Shown here: positions 12,023 through 23,454 of the stretch, in pieces
How the letters are laid out: each line of letters opens with the position of its first letter
Position numbering within the stretch: position 1 is the stretch's first letter
Assembly (NCBI GenBank): GCA_903813345.2
Contig: CAIIXF020000001.1
Location: forward strand, 932,001 to 996,000
Source of the DNA: Owenia fusiformis
Taxonomy: Eukaryota > Annelida > Polychaeta > Sabellida > Oweniidae
Length of the DNA: 64,000 nucleotides
Reading direction: 5' to 3'
Program-made: the position numbers and the translations under genes
The notes under the pieces: generated by a model
Told to the model about the DNA's origin: nothing
Databases searched by the model: none
What the model saw: the letters and a program-made list of their open reading frames with translations, nothing else

Positions 12023-13997
12023 ATTAGACTCCAGATTGAAAATCTGGAGTCTATTGTTTTTGCCTGTTTTCTTATTAGACTCCAGATTGAAAATCTGGAG
12101 TCTATTGTTTTTGCCTGTTTTCTTATTATTATTATTCTTTTTTCTTCCTCCTTACCAAATTTCTCGTCAACTATAACAGCTTACTTAATCCAACTTACAT
12201 GGTTAACTTAAGACTGTATCCGGCTTTCTGGGAAATTAGGTCAAATTTTCATCTAGGTCAAAGGTCAAGAACTAGGTCAAATCCAGTACTTTGTCACTTT
12301 TTCCCATTTTCTCGGTCGTCCTTCAATATTTTTGATCCTGGTTTTTTTCATTGTGTTCCTCATAAAAAAGTAGAAAACCTAGGGTCGATTTAGTTTTTTG
12401 GTATCTCAAACCGATTTCGAGATATCAGTGTCCGAAAACTAGGTCCAAAAAATATTTCTCCGAATCCAATGTCCAGGATATCAGTCTTATAGGAAATTTT
12501 CTCAGGATTCCGAATCTGAAAACAAAATTTCGATCTGACTTCCGGTTCAGAAGTTATGGCGTTTTGAAAATTCAAAAATCGCTAAATTTGGTGCCCCATG
12601 TTAATTCAATGGGAAAAAATATTTTTTTGAAGTGTAAAATACGAGATATAGACTTAGCACAGCTAAACATAATGGAAGCCCATAAAAGAAAGGGACCACA
12701 AGACCTTGTTTTCATAAAAATTTGGACACCAAAATGCCTAGGTCAAAATCTAGGTCAAATTCAAAGTTTTTTTTTATTTTTGCGATTCTGACACTACATA
12801 TTAATTATATTCTTCGAAATTTTGTATACATGTAGCCAAGAGTGTGCTAATAGTGTTAGCCTTTTGCCGTCAGAAAGTATTTTGACCCACTTTTGAGATA
12901 TGGTGTCCGAAAAGTAGGTCAAACTAAAAAGTTCTCCAAATTTAACGTATGAGTTATGAATTAAGAGTAGATTTTTCTCAGGAATCCAAATCTGCAAACC
13001 AAATTTCAATCCGACTGCCGGTTCGGAAGTTATGTCGTTTTGAAAGCTCAAAAATCGCTAAATTTGGTGCCCCATGTTATGGCAATGGGAAAAAAGATTT
13101 CTTTGAAGTGTAAAATACGAGATAAAGACTGAGTACAGCTTCACATAATGAAAGCCTATAAAAGAAAGGGACCTCAAAAGCTAGCTAGCTTCACAATTTG
13201 GTCACCAAAATGACTGGGTCAAAATCTAGGTCAAATTTATAGTTTTAACTTATTTTTGCGATTCTGACACTACACTTTAATTATTTGCTTCAAAATTTTG
13301 TATACAGGTAGCAAAGAGTGTGCTAATAGTGTTAGCCTTTTGCCGTCAGAAAGTATTTTGACCCACTTTTGAGATATAGTGTCCGAAAAGTAGGTCAACA
13401 TGAAAGTTTCTCCAAATTTAACGTATGAGTTATGAATTAAGGGTAGAATTTTCTCAGGAATCCGAATCTGCAAATCAAATTTCAATCCGACACCTGGTTT
13501 GGAAGTAATGGCGTTTTGAAAAATTAAAAAATTGGTATTTTGATATCCCATGTTATGTCAATTATCTTTGTCACTATTCGGCATTATTCCTTTATCTTTT
13601 TTTCAGCATGTAGCTTAAAGACAGTCCTTTCATTATTGTAACTGTCTTTTTTGATTACTCTTACCGATTTTGAGGAATGGCGTCCGGAAAGTAGGTCAAC
13701 ATAAAAAGTTCTCAAAATTTAATGTATGAGTTATGACACAAACGTAGAATTTTCTCAGAAATTCGAATCTGCAAACCAAATTTCGACCCAAATTCTGGTT
13801 AGATAGTTATAGCTGTTTGAAGTCTCGAAAAGTCGATATTATGATATCCCCATGTTAAGCCAATGTAGACGAAGATAAGCTACTTAAGAGTTGTCTAAAT
13901 GTCTGTATTCTGGATGACTCAGCTTATTCTGAATGGCTCAGCTTACAGTATTTTGGATGACTCAGCTTAAAAAAAGTTTTAAATCTGGAGTCTTAAA
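12023..13997. mobile_element. non-autonomous TIR element built of ~475-bp internal repeats
   Basis: The left end has two copies, 51 bp apart, of ATTAGACTCCAGATTGAAAA followed by TCTGGAGTCTATTG, itself a small hairpin. The right end is AAATCTGGAGTCTTAA, the inverse. The interior repeats a roughly 475-bp unit two to three times (for example TTCGGAAGTTATGTCGTTTT and AAATTTGGTGCCCCATGTTA at about 12560 and 13035, AAGTAGGTCAA at 12915, 13390 and 13690). Units become more diverged to the right. No transposase is encoded, so it is non-autonomous. The superfamily is unknown and no target duplication is certain. Confidence 0.7.
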
Positions 13998-15094
13998 TTG
14001 AACTTGTTCAATTTACATGTCTAGTTATGTGTACAACATAAGAAACATTTCCAGAAAGCACAATTGAGAAGTTTATTGCTTTCTAACGTGACATGCAAAG
14101 CCAGGCCGCAGTCCTTTAAAAACCCTAATTATGACCTCACTCCCTTACAAATACCAAAGATAACTCAAAATGGTATCATAGTCTCATTTCCTCATGTTGA
14201 AGTCCTGCTGTACATATATGCAGCTAGCTTTGTGTTAAGATTCTCCCCCATACTTCATCCTTCCACTATCTTTTCTGTTCTCAGCAAATCATGAAGATGG
14301 GCAACAGAAGTGCTTAATGCAAGACTACATGAAGTGTTACATATAGTCCCTGATGTCCCCAGCAGTTACTCTAACCAAGAAGCTTGGTTCAGAGAAGACC
14401 TGATCATTTATAGATCAGCAAAGTGATTCAGCAAGCAAATCAAGGGTATCAATACCATGTACTTTAAGTATATGTTAACTTTGATGGAAATGCATATAAA
14501 TATATATGCATGATATGTGCATATCTACATATTATGAGAGAATAAGGCAATTTAAGAGTTTTGAGATATAGATGAAGTTCTTGAAGAAAGTTGCAAAGGA
14601 GAAGGAAAGGCAGTTACCGTATACAGAATGCAAATTGCATTTATAAAGTTAAAACAGGTTTTGGCTAAAAACCGAAATCACTTACACTAATACATTTCTG
14701 CTTCATTAAATCCCTATTTAGGAACAGTTCAGTTTTATTTGCACTATGAATAGCAGATTATTACAAAACATTACTAAAATCACATCCTTTTTTAATCGGT
14801 CCCTACAAAATAACTTATCATCATCTTGTATGAGGTGTGGGGTTCTAACGCTCATGTTTTCCACATAGTTTTGGCATCAGATGCAAATTATTAGTTAAAC
14901 CCAAAAATCAGTCTTACATTTCTTTTTCTTTTATGGAACTAGGGCTGATCCTTCCTGTATGCTTTTAAATCTTATAAATCTATCTTTCATGTAAACATTT
15001 GTCAGATTTGCTGAAACCTTACATTTCTAGTTGTTGAGTCAACTTTAATATATGACCTTACCATAAACAGTTAATGTTTCAGTATGTTAATGCA
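13998..15094 (-). other. PHACTR intron, no gene seen
   Basis: Unique AT-rich sequence. The short open frame at 14064-14294 has no family resemblance. Confidence 0.55.
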
Positions 15095-15290
15095 ATATCC
15101 CACCAACATCATGCTGGGGCTTTAATTTTGAACATTATCTCATTGACACCATGACAGGGCTTTAATTTTAACCATTATCCCACTGACACCATGCCGGGGC
15201 TTTAATTTTGACCATCATCCCACTGACATCATGCTGGGGCTTTAATTTTGACCATTATCCCACTGACACCACATCTGGGCCTTAACCATT
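15095..15290. repeat. ~40-bp minisatellite, 5 copies
   Basis: Five imperfect copies of a unit with CACTGACACCATGCCGGGGC then TTTAATTTTGACCATTAT. It lies just downstream (in minus-strand terms) of the alternative PHACTR first exon. Confidence 0.88.
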
Positions 15291-15487
15291 ATAAAAAGGT
15301 ATATCTGGATTAAAAGTGATTTACTGAGCAACTAAATATAAAGTGAACTTGAGAAAATCGTAAAACACAATTTAGGCTCTTACTTGCTTATAAAATGTTT
15401 TTATGACTGCTCTTTAAACTTACAATGTGATCAAATCATGATATCAAACAAAAAAACAGTGTTAGAATATCCTCTTTTACAATATAC

Positions 15488-15563
15488 CTTTTAATTTCTT
15501 TTCCTTTTTCTTGGATTTCTTTTCAGCTACCTCCCCTGTAGATTTCTTCCTTCTAAACTTCAT
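15488..15563 (-). CDS. PHACTR: alternative first coding exon of PHACTR
   Basis: On the minus strand an ATG at 15563 opens 25 codons, MKFRRKKSTGEVAEKKSKKK then EKKLK. A donor AAAAG|GTATAT follows, leaving phase 1. The trailing G joins the AA that starts the KPWKWR exon to make Glu, so the frame is kept into the RPEL exon. The peptide is very lysine-rich and would add a second basic patch in front of the known one. PHACTR genes commonly use alternative promoters and first exons (family knowledge), so this is a credible short isoform. No transcript evidence is available, and a lysine-rich run in an A/T-rich region can occur by chance. Confidence 0.5.
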
Positions 15564-16916
15564 TTTGAAAAATATCGATCATGAGTGTTCTATTACTGTA
15601 TACATTTCAATTTTAGCTACAGTTTCTTTTCAAACAGTCTTTTTAAAAGCCACTTTGATTTCTATAAAGCCTTGAACACATGAGATTTATCTATAACTTG
15701 TTGTAGTGTACTGTATAGTATACCTCCAATGAGGCCTATGTCACAAATCCACAAAATAACTTTTTATGTCAACTTTTAACAATTAGGTGACTTCTAGTGT
15801 TCTCCATCTCATATTTGAAGTAAATGTTTGTTCAGAGGTACAGCCAACTGATGAGGATGTTAATCTTGTATTTCTTAGTGAGTACACTCCCTGTTATGTC
15901 CAGTTAAACTTATGCATATTGGCAAAGAGTCAAGCCATCAATGAGCACTAGAGCCTCTAGAGGTGAAAGTTGAAGGCTAAATAAACAAACTAAATGATAT
16001 ATGGACTGAGATGGAGCTTTACTTGTTACGGACACTGACATGGATGAACCTAAAGATATCATTAGAAAGTTTAATAACAATGTGACCCTATAACTAATTA
16101 AATTATGGAGTGAATCCAAAACTGGGACAAATATAGATTTTCAACAATATTTAAATGATAAACATTCACTGTGGTCTAGCTCTGAACAACTGCAGTTTCC
16201 TCCTATACCCAAAATATACAACAAACAACTCGATATTGGTCATAGTTTACTAAATCTATTTTTATTTGATATCGTTTAAATTTGATTCATCAATTTGTTA
16301 ACTTCTCAGCCACTTATTTAAGATGTATGGTTTTGCAAATAACTGATCTCCAACCCAGAGTGTTAACCATTGAGATCACTTGACTTGAGGAATGTACTGT
16401 AAAACATTTATACACTTGAAAATCTCTTTTGAAGGGCTTTTTATTATCTTCATGTATTATACCATGTAAAGAGCAGCTTAAAAAGGGCATGTGCTGCAAA
16501 AATACTTTTGATTTAAGAAAACTGAGTTTGAGGGCATCGAGTGATCAGTTTGCAAACTATAGAAATTTTAATTCTGAACTGTTTATTTCAGAATATGAAG
16601 GTTTTACAGTATTTATATTATACCTGATCTTAGCCTTAGTGCAATACAGAACAAGTCTTCACAATTCACATGTCAATGAAATGTCAATTGACTCAGTTTC
16701 TATAAATAATCATATTAATAGGAAATGCAAAAAGGAACAGGTGAGCCTGCTTTTAATCAAAATTAATAACTTAAGTAGTTGCAACATACAAATTCAGTCT
16801 TCACATAACTTTAAAATGAATATACCTTAGAATATATGCCTTTTTAGACTTCTTTTAAAAAATGAAAGATTGCATCACATTATGTGACATTAGATGAGGT
16901 AAAACTAAATAGCAAA
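15564..16916 (-). other. PHACTR intron, no gene seen
   Basis: The 133-codon frame at 16429-16830 (plus strand) is the longest here. It has no recognisable domain, is AT-rich and has no splice or promoter support, so I treat it as chance. Confidence 0.55.
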
Positions 16917-17165
16917 GGTAAACTAAGCTTGTATTCACAAATGCAACTTTTATAACTTAAATAGCTGAGGTAAACTAAGCTTATATTCACAAATGCAACT
17001 TTTATAACTTAAATAGCTGAGGTAAACTAAGCTTATATTCACAAATGCAACTTTTATAACTTAAATAGCTGAGGTAAACTAAGCTTGTATTCACAAATGC
17101 AACTTTTATAACTTAAATAGCTGAGGTAAACTAAGCTTGTATTCACAAATGCAACTTTTGGCTAT
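16917..17165. repeat. 52-bp minisatellite, about 5 copies
   Basis: Near-identical 52-bp units GGTAAACTAAGCTTGTATTC / ACAAATGCAACTTTTATAAC / TTAAATAGCTGA. An inverted fragment (GTTGCATTCGCGAATACAAG) follows at about 17245, so the right flank can fold back on the last unit. Confidence 0.92.
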
Positions 17166-18199
17166 CGGCTACCAGATTAAGCTACTATTTTATGACAAAC
17201 TCATATAAATATAAGTTAATCCAGTATCCAACAGAAAGTTGAAAGTTGCATTCGCGAATACAAGCTTAAAGAGAGGCAAAATAAAATAGGAGACACAAAA
17301 TGTAAGCCAAAGAAAAATATTTTTGCTCTTATGGGCTAAAACTTTTCAGAATTCAAAAGAAATCCCCAAAAGTTATTTTCTTAAAAGTTTTAACTGTGTT
17401 TAAAATCTTCTGCCACCCTCTAACTGCAGAACCTCAGCATCCAGAATATCTACTTTCTCTCTCATTGGGAAGAAAGAAGAATGAGTGATGCCCATATTTG
17501 AATGTCTAATGTTATCTTGTGTGCTTGCTATTACTCATGTGCTAATTAACACACATATAAGATATTAAATATCTATTATTAGAAGATACCAATCACTTCA
17601 TATTACTGATACCAAGTTATAGTACAAATACATACCATTTGAATTCATTACAGGTACAAATTCCAGAGATAGGACATATAATGAAAAGTAACTTAACAAA
17701 TGACATTATACTAAAATATCTTGACTGACATCTATTTTGGATTTCAGGAACTAATTGCATACTTCTCGGGTGATATTCTAAAAAATATTACAGTAAAGAG
17801 AATATAATATTATGACAAATGACAAAGAGCTTCTAATGTTGAACTTTAAAGTTGAGACTAAAATAAAAAGTATTTAGTCTCAGGTTAAAGGATTCACCTA
17901 TATGAAGGCATTTACTCATTGTGCAGAATTCCTTTGTCAAATCAACCACAGATCGATACAAGCAGAACAAGATTGAAATATCAAATGGACTGAATTCAAA
18001 AAGTACATTCATTCTATAAGATTAATAGCAGAGATTGTCATTGTGATTCTAAGTTAAGTCAACCTCCGTCTCAATAACTTAGTATCCCATGAATATCATT
18101 TGATTTTAGTTGCAGAGAAATGCCCACGTTTCTGAGAAGTCTTGTCTCAATATAAACGGTAACAATTAAAAACTGTGCCCTATTGAAGTGTTTAACTTA
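17166..18199 (-). other. PHACTR intron, no gene seen
   Basis: Apart from the inverted fragment of the 52-bp unit near 17245 I see no feature. Confidence 0.55.
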
Positions 18200-18638
18200 G
18201 GCCATAAGAAGTAGATTCTTTGTTTTGCGTCCCCTTGCTTGCACGATTTTGAGTAAATCAGAAAAAACAAACACATCAAAATAGCAATCACAAGGGTCTG
18301 AAAGTACCATTACATTTCGTTCAATCAGAATCAGACGAAATGGCGGATAATTTGATGTGCGTCAAAATTGACAGTGTTATAATTATTTTGGCATACATTG
18401 TGTATTTTCTTATTTTTTACCCTTGAAGTTTAAATATATTGTATAAAATGTATAGATATGTGTTTGTAATCACTGCAAATTGGTACCGGTATGTCATCCC
18501 TTCTTATGCCCATAAAATGTATACATTTCTCAGCAAACAAGTTTGTGTTTTTTCTTGAGTTTGTATTTGTTTTCCTTGTACCCTTGCATGATTTGGATTT
18601 TGCCAGGACGCAAAACAAAGAATCTACTTCTTATGGCC
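18200..18638. mobile_element. PIF/Harbinger-like MITE, 439 bp, 33-bp TIRs, TTA target site
   Basis: Perfect 33-bp terminal inverted repeats at 18200-18232 (starts GGCCATAAGAAGTAGATTCT) and 18606-18638. Imperfect pairing continues inward. The element is flanked directly by TTA on both sides (18197-18199 and 18639-18641). A 3-bp TWA target duplication is the PIF/Harbinger signature. It codes for no protein, so it would depend on a transposase elsewhere. Perfect TIRs suggest recent activity. Confidence 0.83.
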
Positions 18639-18639
18639 T

Positions 18640-19114
18640 TATATCAATTACAAGATAAGAAGAGAGCATGTTGACTGATTCAGATTGTAACTTTGACAAA
18701 ACATATTCTTTCTAGACTATGTCAGCTGATATGCATTACTTGGCTATGTTAATCACACTGAGATAACTAAAATTAACATTAAACCTAATAATGTTTTTAT
18801 ATATCACTGGGAATGAGTATAGATTTTTATAAAATGATTAAAAAATATTTTTAGCCTTACAAAGACAAACTAATCCAGTCTGCGAATGATTTATTTGATT
18901 AAATGATTGGCTGTCAAAAAATTGGATCTCTTTAGCTCTGAATATTGGGTCTTGTGTCATATTGACACTTGCGTAGAAATTGAAACTAGAAACGATGGAG
19001 ATCTTTTTGCCCTTGCTACATGGATTTAAAGAGCAATGTTTAATTCGGTTGAAATATTTACTTAGATTATTGTTTTCATGTTTTCTGCAACATTGGGAGA
19101 GTATTCCCATGTTT
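18640..19114 (-). other. PHACTR intron, no gene seen
   Basis: The minus-strand frame at 18838-19155 has no family resemblance. Confidence 0.5.
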
Positions 19115-19893
19115 AAACGTAAACCATGATACCATGGTATACCATGGTTTACCATGGTCTATCATGATTAGCAATGAAATTACCATCAACTCTGACCATG
19201 GTGGCAATGATGTTTTTTTGGTCAATTTTTGACCATGGTATACCATGGTATATCATGTTATACCATGTTTCATGGTATTTCATGTCCAAAGTTTGCCATC
19301 AAATGCCATGGTATTTTATTGCCATGTTCCTGACCATCATTTACCATGGTATTACCATGGTATATCATGGTTGATTGCATTTCATGGCATTTCATTGTAA
19401 GGTGTGACAATCAAACGCCATGGTATTTCAATTCCATGTTCCTGACCGTAATTTACCATGGTATATCATGGTTGATGGCATTTCATTATAAGATATGACA
19501 ATCAAATACCATGGTAATACCATGGTATTTCATTGCCATGTTCCTGACCATCATTTACCATGGTATTACCATTGTATATCATGGTTGATGGTATTTCATT
19601 GTACAATTTGACAATCAAATGTCATGGTCATACCATGATATTTGATTGTTATGTACCTTACCATCATTTACTATGGTATTACAATTGTATATCATGGTTG
19701 ATGACATTTCATGGCATTTCATTGTACCGTTTGACAATCAATTACCATGGTCATACCATGTCATTTCATTGCCAAAATCATAACTCTCATTTATCATGGT
19801 TTTATCATTGCATTTCATGGTTGGTGGTATTTCATGGCATTTTATTGTCAAACCTGACCATCAAATACTATGGTCATACCATGGTATTTCATT
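19115..19893. repeat. CATGG-rich palindromic satellite, left block
   Basis: The whole stretch is made of overlapping self-complementary words such as ACCATGGTATACCATGGT, TTTCATGG and ATCATGGTTGATGG. A looser unit of about 100 bp (ending in a phrase like TTTCATTGCCATGTTCCTGA) can be followed. The sequence is rich in ATG and CAT on both strands, so open frames appear in both directions with Met/His/Trp-rich peptides and no family. The array resumes at 21220 after a nested element. Confidence 0.9.
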
Positions 19894-21219
19894 ATCCCAT
19901 CGAACGAAGTTCGGAGGGATATAGGGAACGCCTCCGTCCGTCCGGCCGTCCGTCCGTCCGTCCGTACGTCCGTACGTACGTACGTACGTCCGTCCGTCTG
20001 TCCGTCCGGGCAATAACTCAAATACCGTTGGCCCGATTTTGTTCATATTTTGTACACATATACCCTATGGGGGTAGAAGTTCTGCTCGAAAGCCGATTTT
20101 CAAAATTGCTGCTCATTTCAAAATAACGGCCATTTTAGTGCCGATTTTACAGTAATTTAGGTGCAATATGTAAAACTGTAATAGCAATATGTTTTAAATG
20201 TAAAAAAATTATAAAAGACATTAATAATGCTACAAATGTAGATATTAAAGAAGCACATGGCAGCCATCTTGAAAAATGGTCGCCTTTACTCGTCATTTTA
20301 TGATTTTTGCTGTAACTCAAAAAATAGTGGAGCGATTTTGTTCATATTTGGTATGTGAATACTATAAGCATTGCACACTGTCTAAAGACACTTTTGGTAG
20401 AAGGCGGCCATTTTGAAAAATGGCCGCCATTCTAACGTATTTTACTATAACTCGAAAAGTAGTGGAGCGATTTTGTTTATATTTGGTATGTGAATACTAT
20501 AAGCATGACACACTGTCCTATGACATTTTTGGTAGAAGGCAGCCATTTTGAAAAAAATTTTGAAAAATGGCCCCCATTTTAACGTATTTTACTATAACTC
20601 GAAAAGTAGTGGAGCGATTTTGTTCATATTTAGTATGTGAATACTATAAGCATGGCACACTGTCCTATGACACTTTTGGTAGAAGGCGGCCATTTTGAAA
20701 AATGGCCGCCATTTTAACATATTTTACTATAACTCGAAAAGTAGTGGAGCAATTTTGTTCATATTTGGTATGTGAATACTATAAGCATGGCACACTGTCT
20801 ATTTCTAATGACACTTTTGGTAGAAGGTGGCCATTTTGAAAAATGGCCACCATTTTAACGTATTTTATTATAACTCAAAAAGTAGTGGAGCGATTTTGTT
20901 CATATTTGATATGTGAATACTTTAAGCATGGCACATTGTCTAATAAAACTTTGGGGAGTAGTCGGCCATTTTGAAAAATGGCCACCATTTTTATGTGTGT
21001 TATTTTACAAGTACGTGTGTAATTTTTCAAAAATTTTAGAGGTAGCTACTTAAAAGCATATTATTTCTCCTAATGACAACTTGGCTAGTGAGCAACCATT
21101 TTGTAAATGGTGGCCTTTCTGGTGTGTTGTTTTATGATATTTGCTATTCGTTTGTAAAAATGCCAGCTATTTCTGTTCGATGGGATTCGCTACGCTTTGG
21201 CGTTGCCGTTGTTCTGGTT
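19894..21219. mobile_element. nested non-autonomous element with GTCC and GGCCATTTT repeats
   Basis: It interrupts the CATGG satellite, whose phrase (TTTCATT then GCCAAAATCATAACTCTCAT) is broken at 19893 and resumes at 21220 as GCCATAATCATAACTATCAT. Inverted ends ATCCCATCGAAC (19894-19905) and GTTCGATGGGAT (21175-21186) are visible; the last 33 bases (21187-21219) may also belong to it. Inside are a (GTCC)n/(GTAC)n run at about 19937-20008 and about six copies of a ~125-bp unit with TATAACTCGAAAAGTAGTGG, TATGTGAATACTATAAGCAT and GGCGGCCATTTTGAAAAATG. The GGCCATTTTGAAAAATGGCC core is a hairpin in each unit. No transposase is encoded. Confidence 0.75.
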
Positions 21220-22470
21220 GCCATAATCATAACTATCATTTATCATGGCATATCATTGCATTTCGTGGTTGATTGTATTTCATAGCATTTCGTTGTCAAA
21301 CCTGACCATCAAATACCATAGTTATACCATGGTATTTCATTGCTAAAAAGAACTCTACAAGAGTCTCAAGTCTAAAATTGGTCAGAGTTGAAATGGATCA
21401 TGAAATGCAATGAAATACCACGTTTAACCATGAAATGCAATGAAATACAATGATTGATCATGATGTGCAATGTAATGCAATGGTCTTTCTTGCAATGCAG
21501 TGAAATACAATGAAAGGCCATGTTCAAAAAGTATTTTTTTACATGAAATATCTTTATTAATAAATGTTAATTAGATAACCAAATTATTATAATTAATGAT
21601 TCTGATATTCATCAAAATCAGAACTTTATATACTTTTGTTCCTTTATTTAATAAATTAATTTCTATTATGAATAATTAAGTTGATAACCCTAGAAACAAA
21701 TTTGTTTTTGTTAAACAAATATGCTTTACTTTTATTTGACTGTTGTCGGTTAAATAGGAGATCAACTTGGTATTTTGTAAGTCAAACCTCCAGTCTTCGA
21801 TTATATATCTTGACTGTACTTCATTGCATTTGATGGTTTGCAACCATGAAGTACTGCAAAATAGCAGTATTTTTAAATGCAAAATTTTAAGTATAGTTTC
21901 CACGGTATACCATTGTAGATCGTGATGATTAAATGGCTCCATTGCATATCATGGTTAAATGTCTAGACCATGGTATCACTGCATTGATGGTATTTGACCA
22001 TGAAATACTGTGAAACGGTGGTATTTTTTAGATACAAAATTACATGTTAATTGACCATGGTATACCATGGTATATCATGATCGTTAAATGGCACCATTGC
22101 ATTTCATGGTCAGGAGCATTTTTTAACATGGAGTTTCCCATTGAAAAAATACTGCCGTTTCACAGTATTTCATGGTCAGAAACCATCAAATGCAATGATA
22201 TCATGGCCGAGAACTTGACCATGATATCATTGCATTTGATGGTTTCTGACCATGAAATACTGCGAAACGGCAGTATTTTTTCAATGGAAAACTCCATGTT
22301 AAAACGCACTGTTAACAATGAAATGCAATGGTGCCATTTAACGTTCATGATCGGCCATGGTATTACCATGGTATTTCATTGCATTTCATGGCCATATACC
22401 TTGGTATACCATGGTCATACCATGGTATACCATGGTATGGCCATGGTCCATTTTAACATGGTATGGTATG
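21220..22470. repeat. CATGG-rich palindromic satellite, right block
   Basis: Continuation of the CCATGGTATACCATGG-type satellite, with reversed-sense phrases such as GAAATGCAATGAAATACAAT between 21400 and 21520. An AT-rich spacer (21540-21780) follows, then three related units at about 21805-21950, 21950-22085 and 22085-22345. The last unit is part of a large palindrome. Confidence 0.85.
22085..22345. repeat. near-perfect palindrome, arms about 120 bp
   Basis: The arms meet near 22209. The left arm has CATTTCATGGTCAG, AACATGGAGTTT and AAAATACTGCCGTTTC, then ACCATCAAATGCAATGATAT. The right arm repeats all of these in reverse complement and in reverse order (ATATCATTGCATTTGATGGT, GAAACGGCAGTATTTT, AAACTCCATGTT). 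The two strands therefore code almost the same peptide in opposite directions. It could form a long hairpin or cruciform. Confidence 0.85.
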
Positions 22471-22534
22471 ATTGGAAATACAAGTTATTCTGCTGTGATG
22501 CAAAACTATGGGGTTCAGGATTGAGAGACAATGA

Positions 22535-22563
22535 GGGGGGGGGGTAGGGACTGAGGGAGGGGG
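22535..22563 (+). other. G-quadruplex motif
   Basis: Four G tracts (10, 3, 3 and 5 G) are separated by loops of 2, 5 and 1 bases. This fits the canonical intramolecular G4 pattern on the plus strand. It sits just right of the CATGG satellite, within the first PHACTR intron. Confidence 0.6.
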
Positions 22564-22992
22564 CTGGATATGTTATTGTTGAAGAAATCAACTCAGGAGG
22601 GGGTCTGTATGTTATTCTTATTCCACCAGTCTTCTACCAAAATCAATACTATAAATATAAGATACCCAAAACAAGATGCAATTGGTCATTTCTTATCACA
22701 TGACGTTTTAGATGAGACCTTCTTTGTGAAATATCTCCACCTATGAAGATAATCATTTTAGAGTGATATGTGTGGTATAATTAAGTCAACAATTATTATG
22801 TGATATTCTGTTCAAGCTGAAGTGCATTACTCCCATTTTGGAGTTTCCTACTGACAAATTAAAACTCAAGACACAAAGATACAAACTATCTGACTGCAAG
22901 AAATGTTTAGATAAACAATAACATTTGGAACTAGTCAGGACTAACTAAATTTTTTTATTTACAATACAATATACAGAAATAATAACAATATT
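22564..22992 (-). other. PHACTR intron, no gene seen
   Basis: No recognisable feature. Confidence 0.5.
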
Positions 22993-23198
22993 AGTGATCT
23001 CCCCAGCATTAAAGCAAGTGGGTGCAGCATCCACCTGAGATTTTGAAAATAGGCTTGCACCCACCTAAAAATCCATAATTGCACCCACTTGAAAATGAGA
23101 AAAGTCATGAAAATTGGCATATTTTGACTAATTTTGGTCTGAATTGTGAAAATGAGAATTTTGCACCCATTTGAGAACAAATCCTGTGGAGATCACTG
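22993..23198. mobile_element. hAT-like MITE, copy 2 (about 206 bp)
   Basis: Ends AGTGATCTCCCCAG and TGTGGAGATCACTG. The interior matches copy 1 (9086-9290) in the opposite orientation over its whole length, including the AAAATGAGAATTTTGCACCC and AAATAGGCTTGCACCCAC segments. The two copies sit 13.7 kb apart as an inverted pair within PHACTR introns. Confidence 0.75.
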
Positions 23199-23454
23199 AA
23201 TATGTCACCATATCTCTCATAGAACTAAGTACAATGTATTGAACAAGCATATCTGAACAAGTCACCAGGTAAATCTTATTTTTCAATGTTAAACCTATAC
23301 CTCTCTCCAAAACGCAATATATGAACATAAATTATTTTTCCATTTTTATACGACTGAAGAGATAATAAATGCTTAAATATAAATTTGACGTAGATATAAA
23401 CGTTTTTATGCGTAAAATTAAAGCATAACCATTAACTTAAAAAATAAAAAAAGA

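Noticed and set aside
16429-16830. 133-codon open frame on the plus strand
   Set aside because: AT-rich, no domain, no splice or promoter support, and it lies in an intron of a minus-strand gene.
19560-20126. 188-codon open frame
   Set aside because: Runs through the CATGG satellite and into the nested element; His/Met/Trp-rich peptide and a Val-Arg-Pro-Ser run from the GTCC repeat.
22044-22547. Open frames on both strands with matching peptides
   Set aside because: Explained by the palindrome at 22085-22345.
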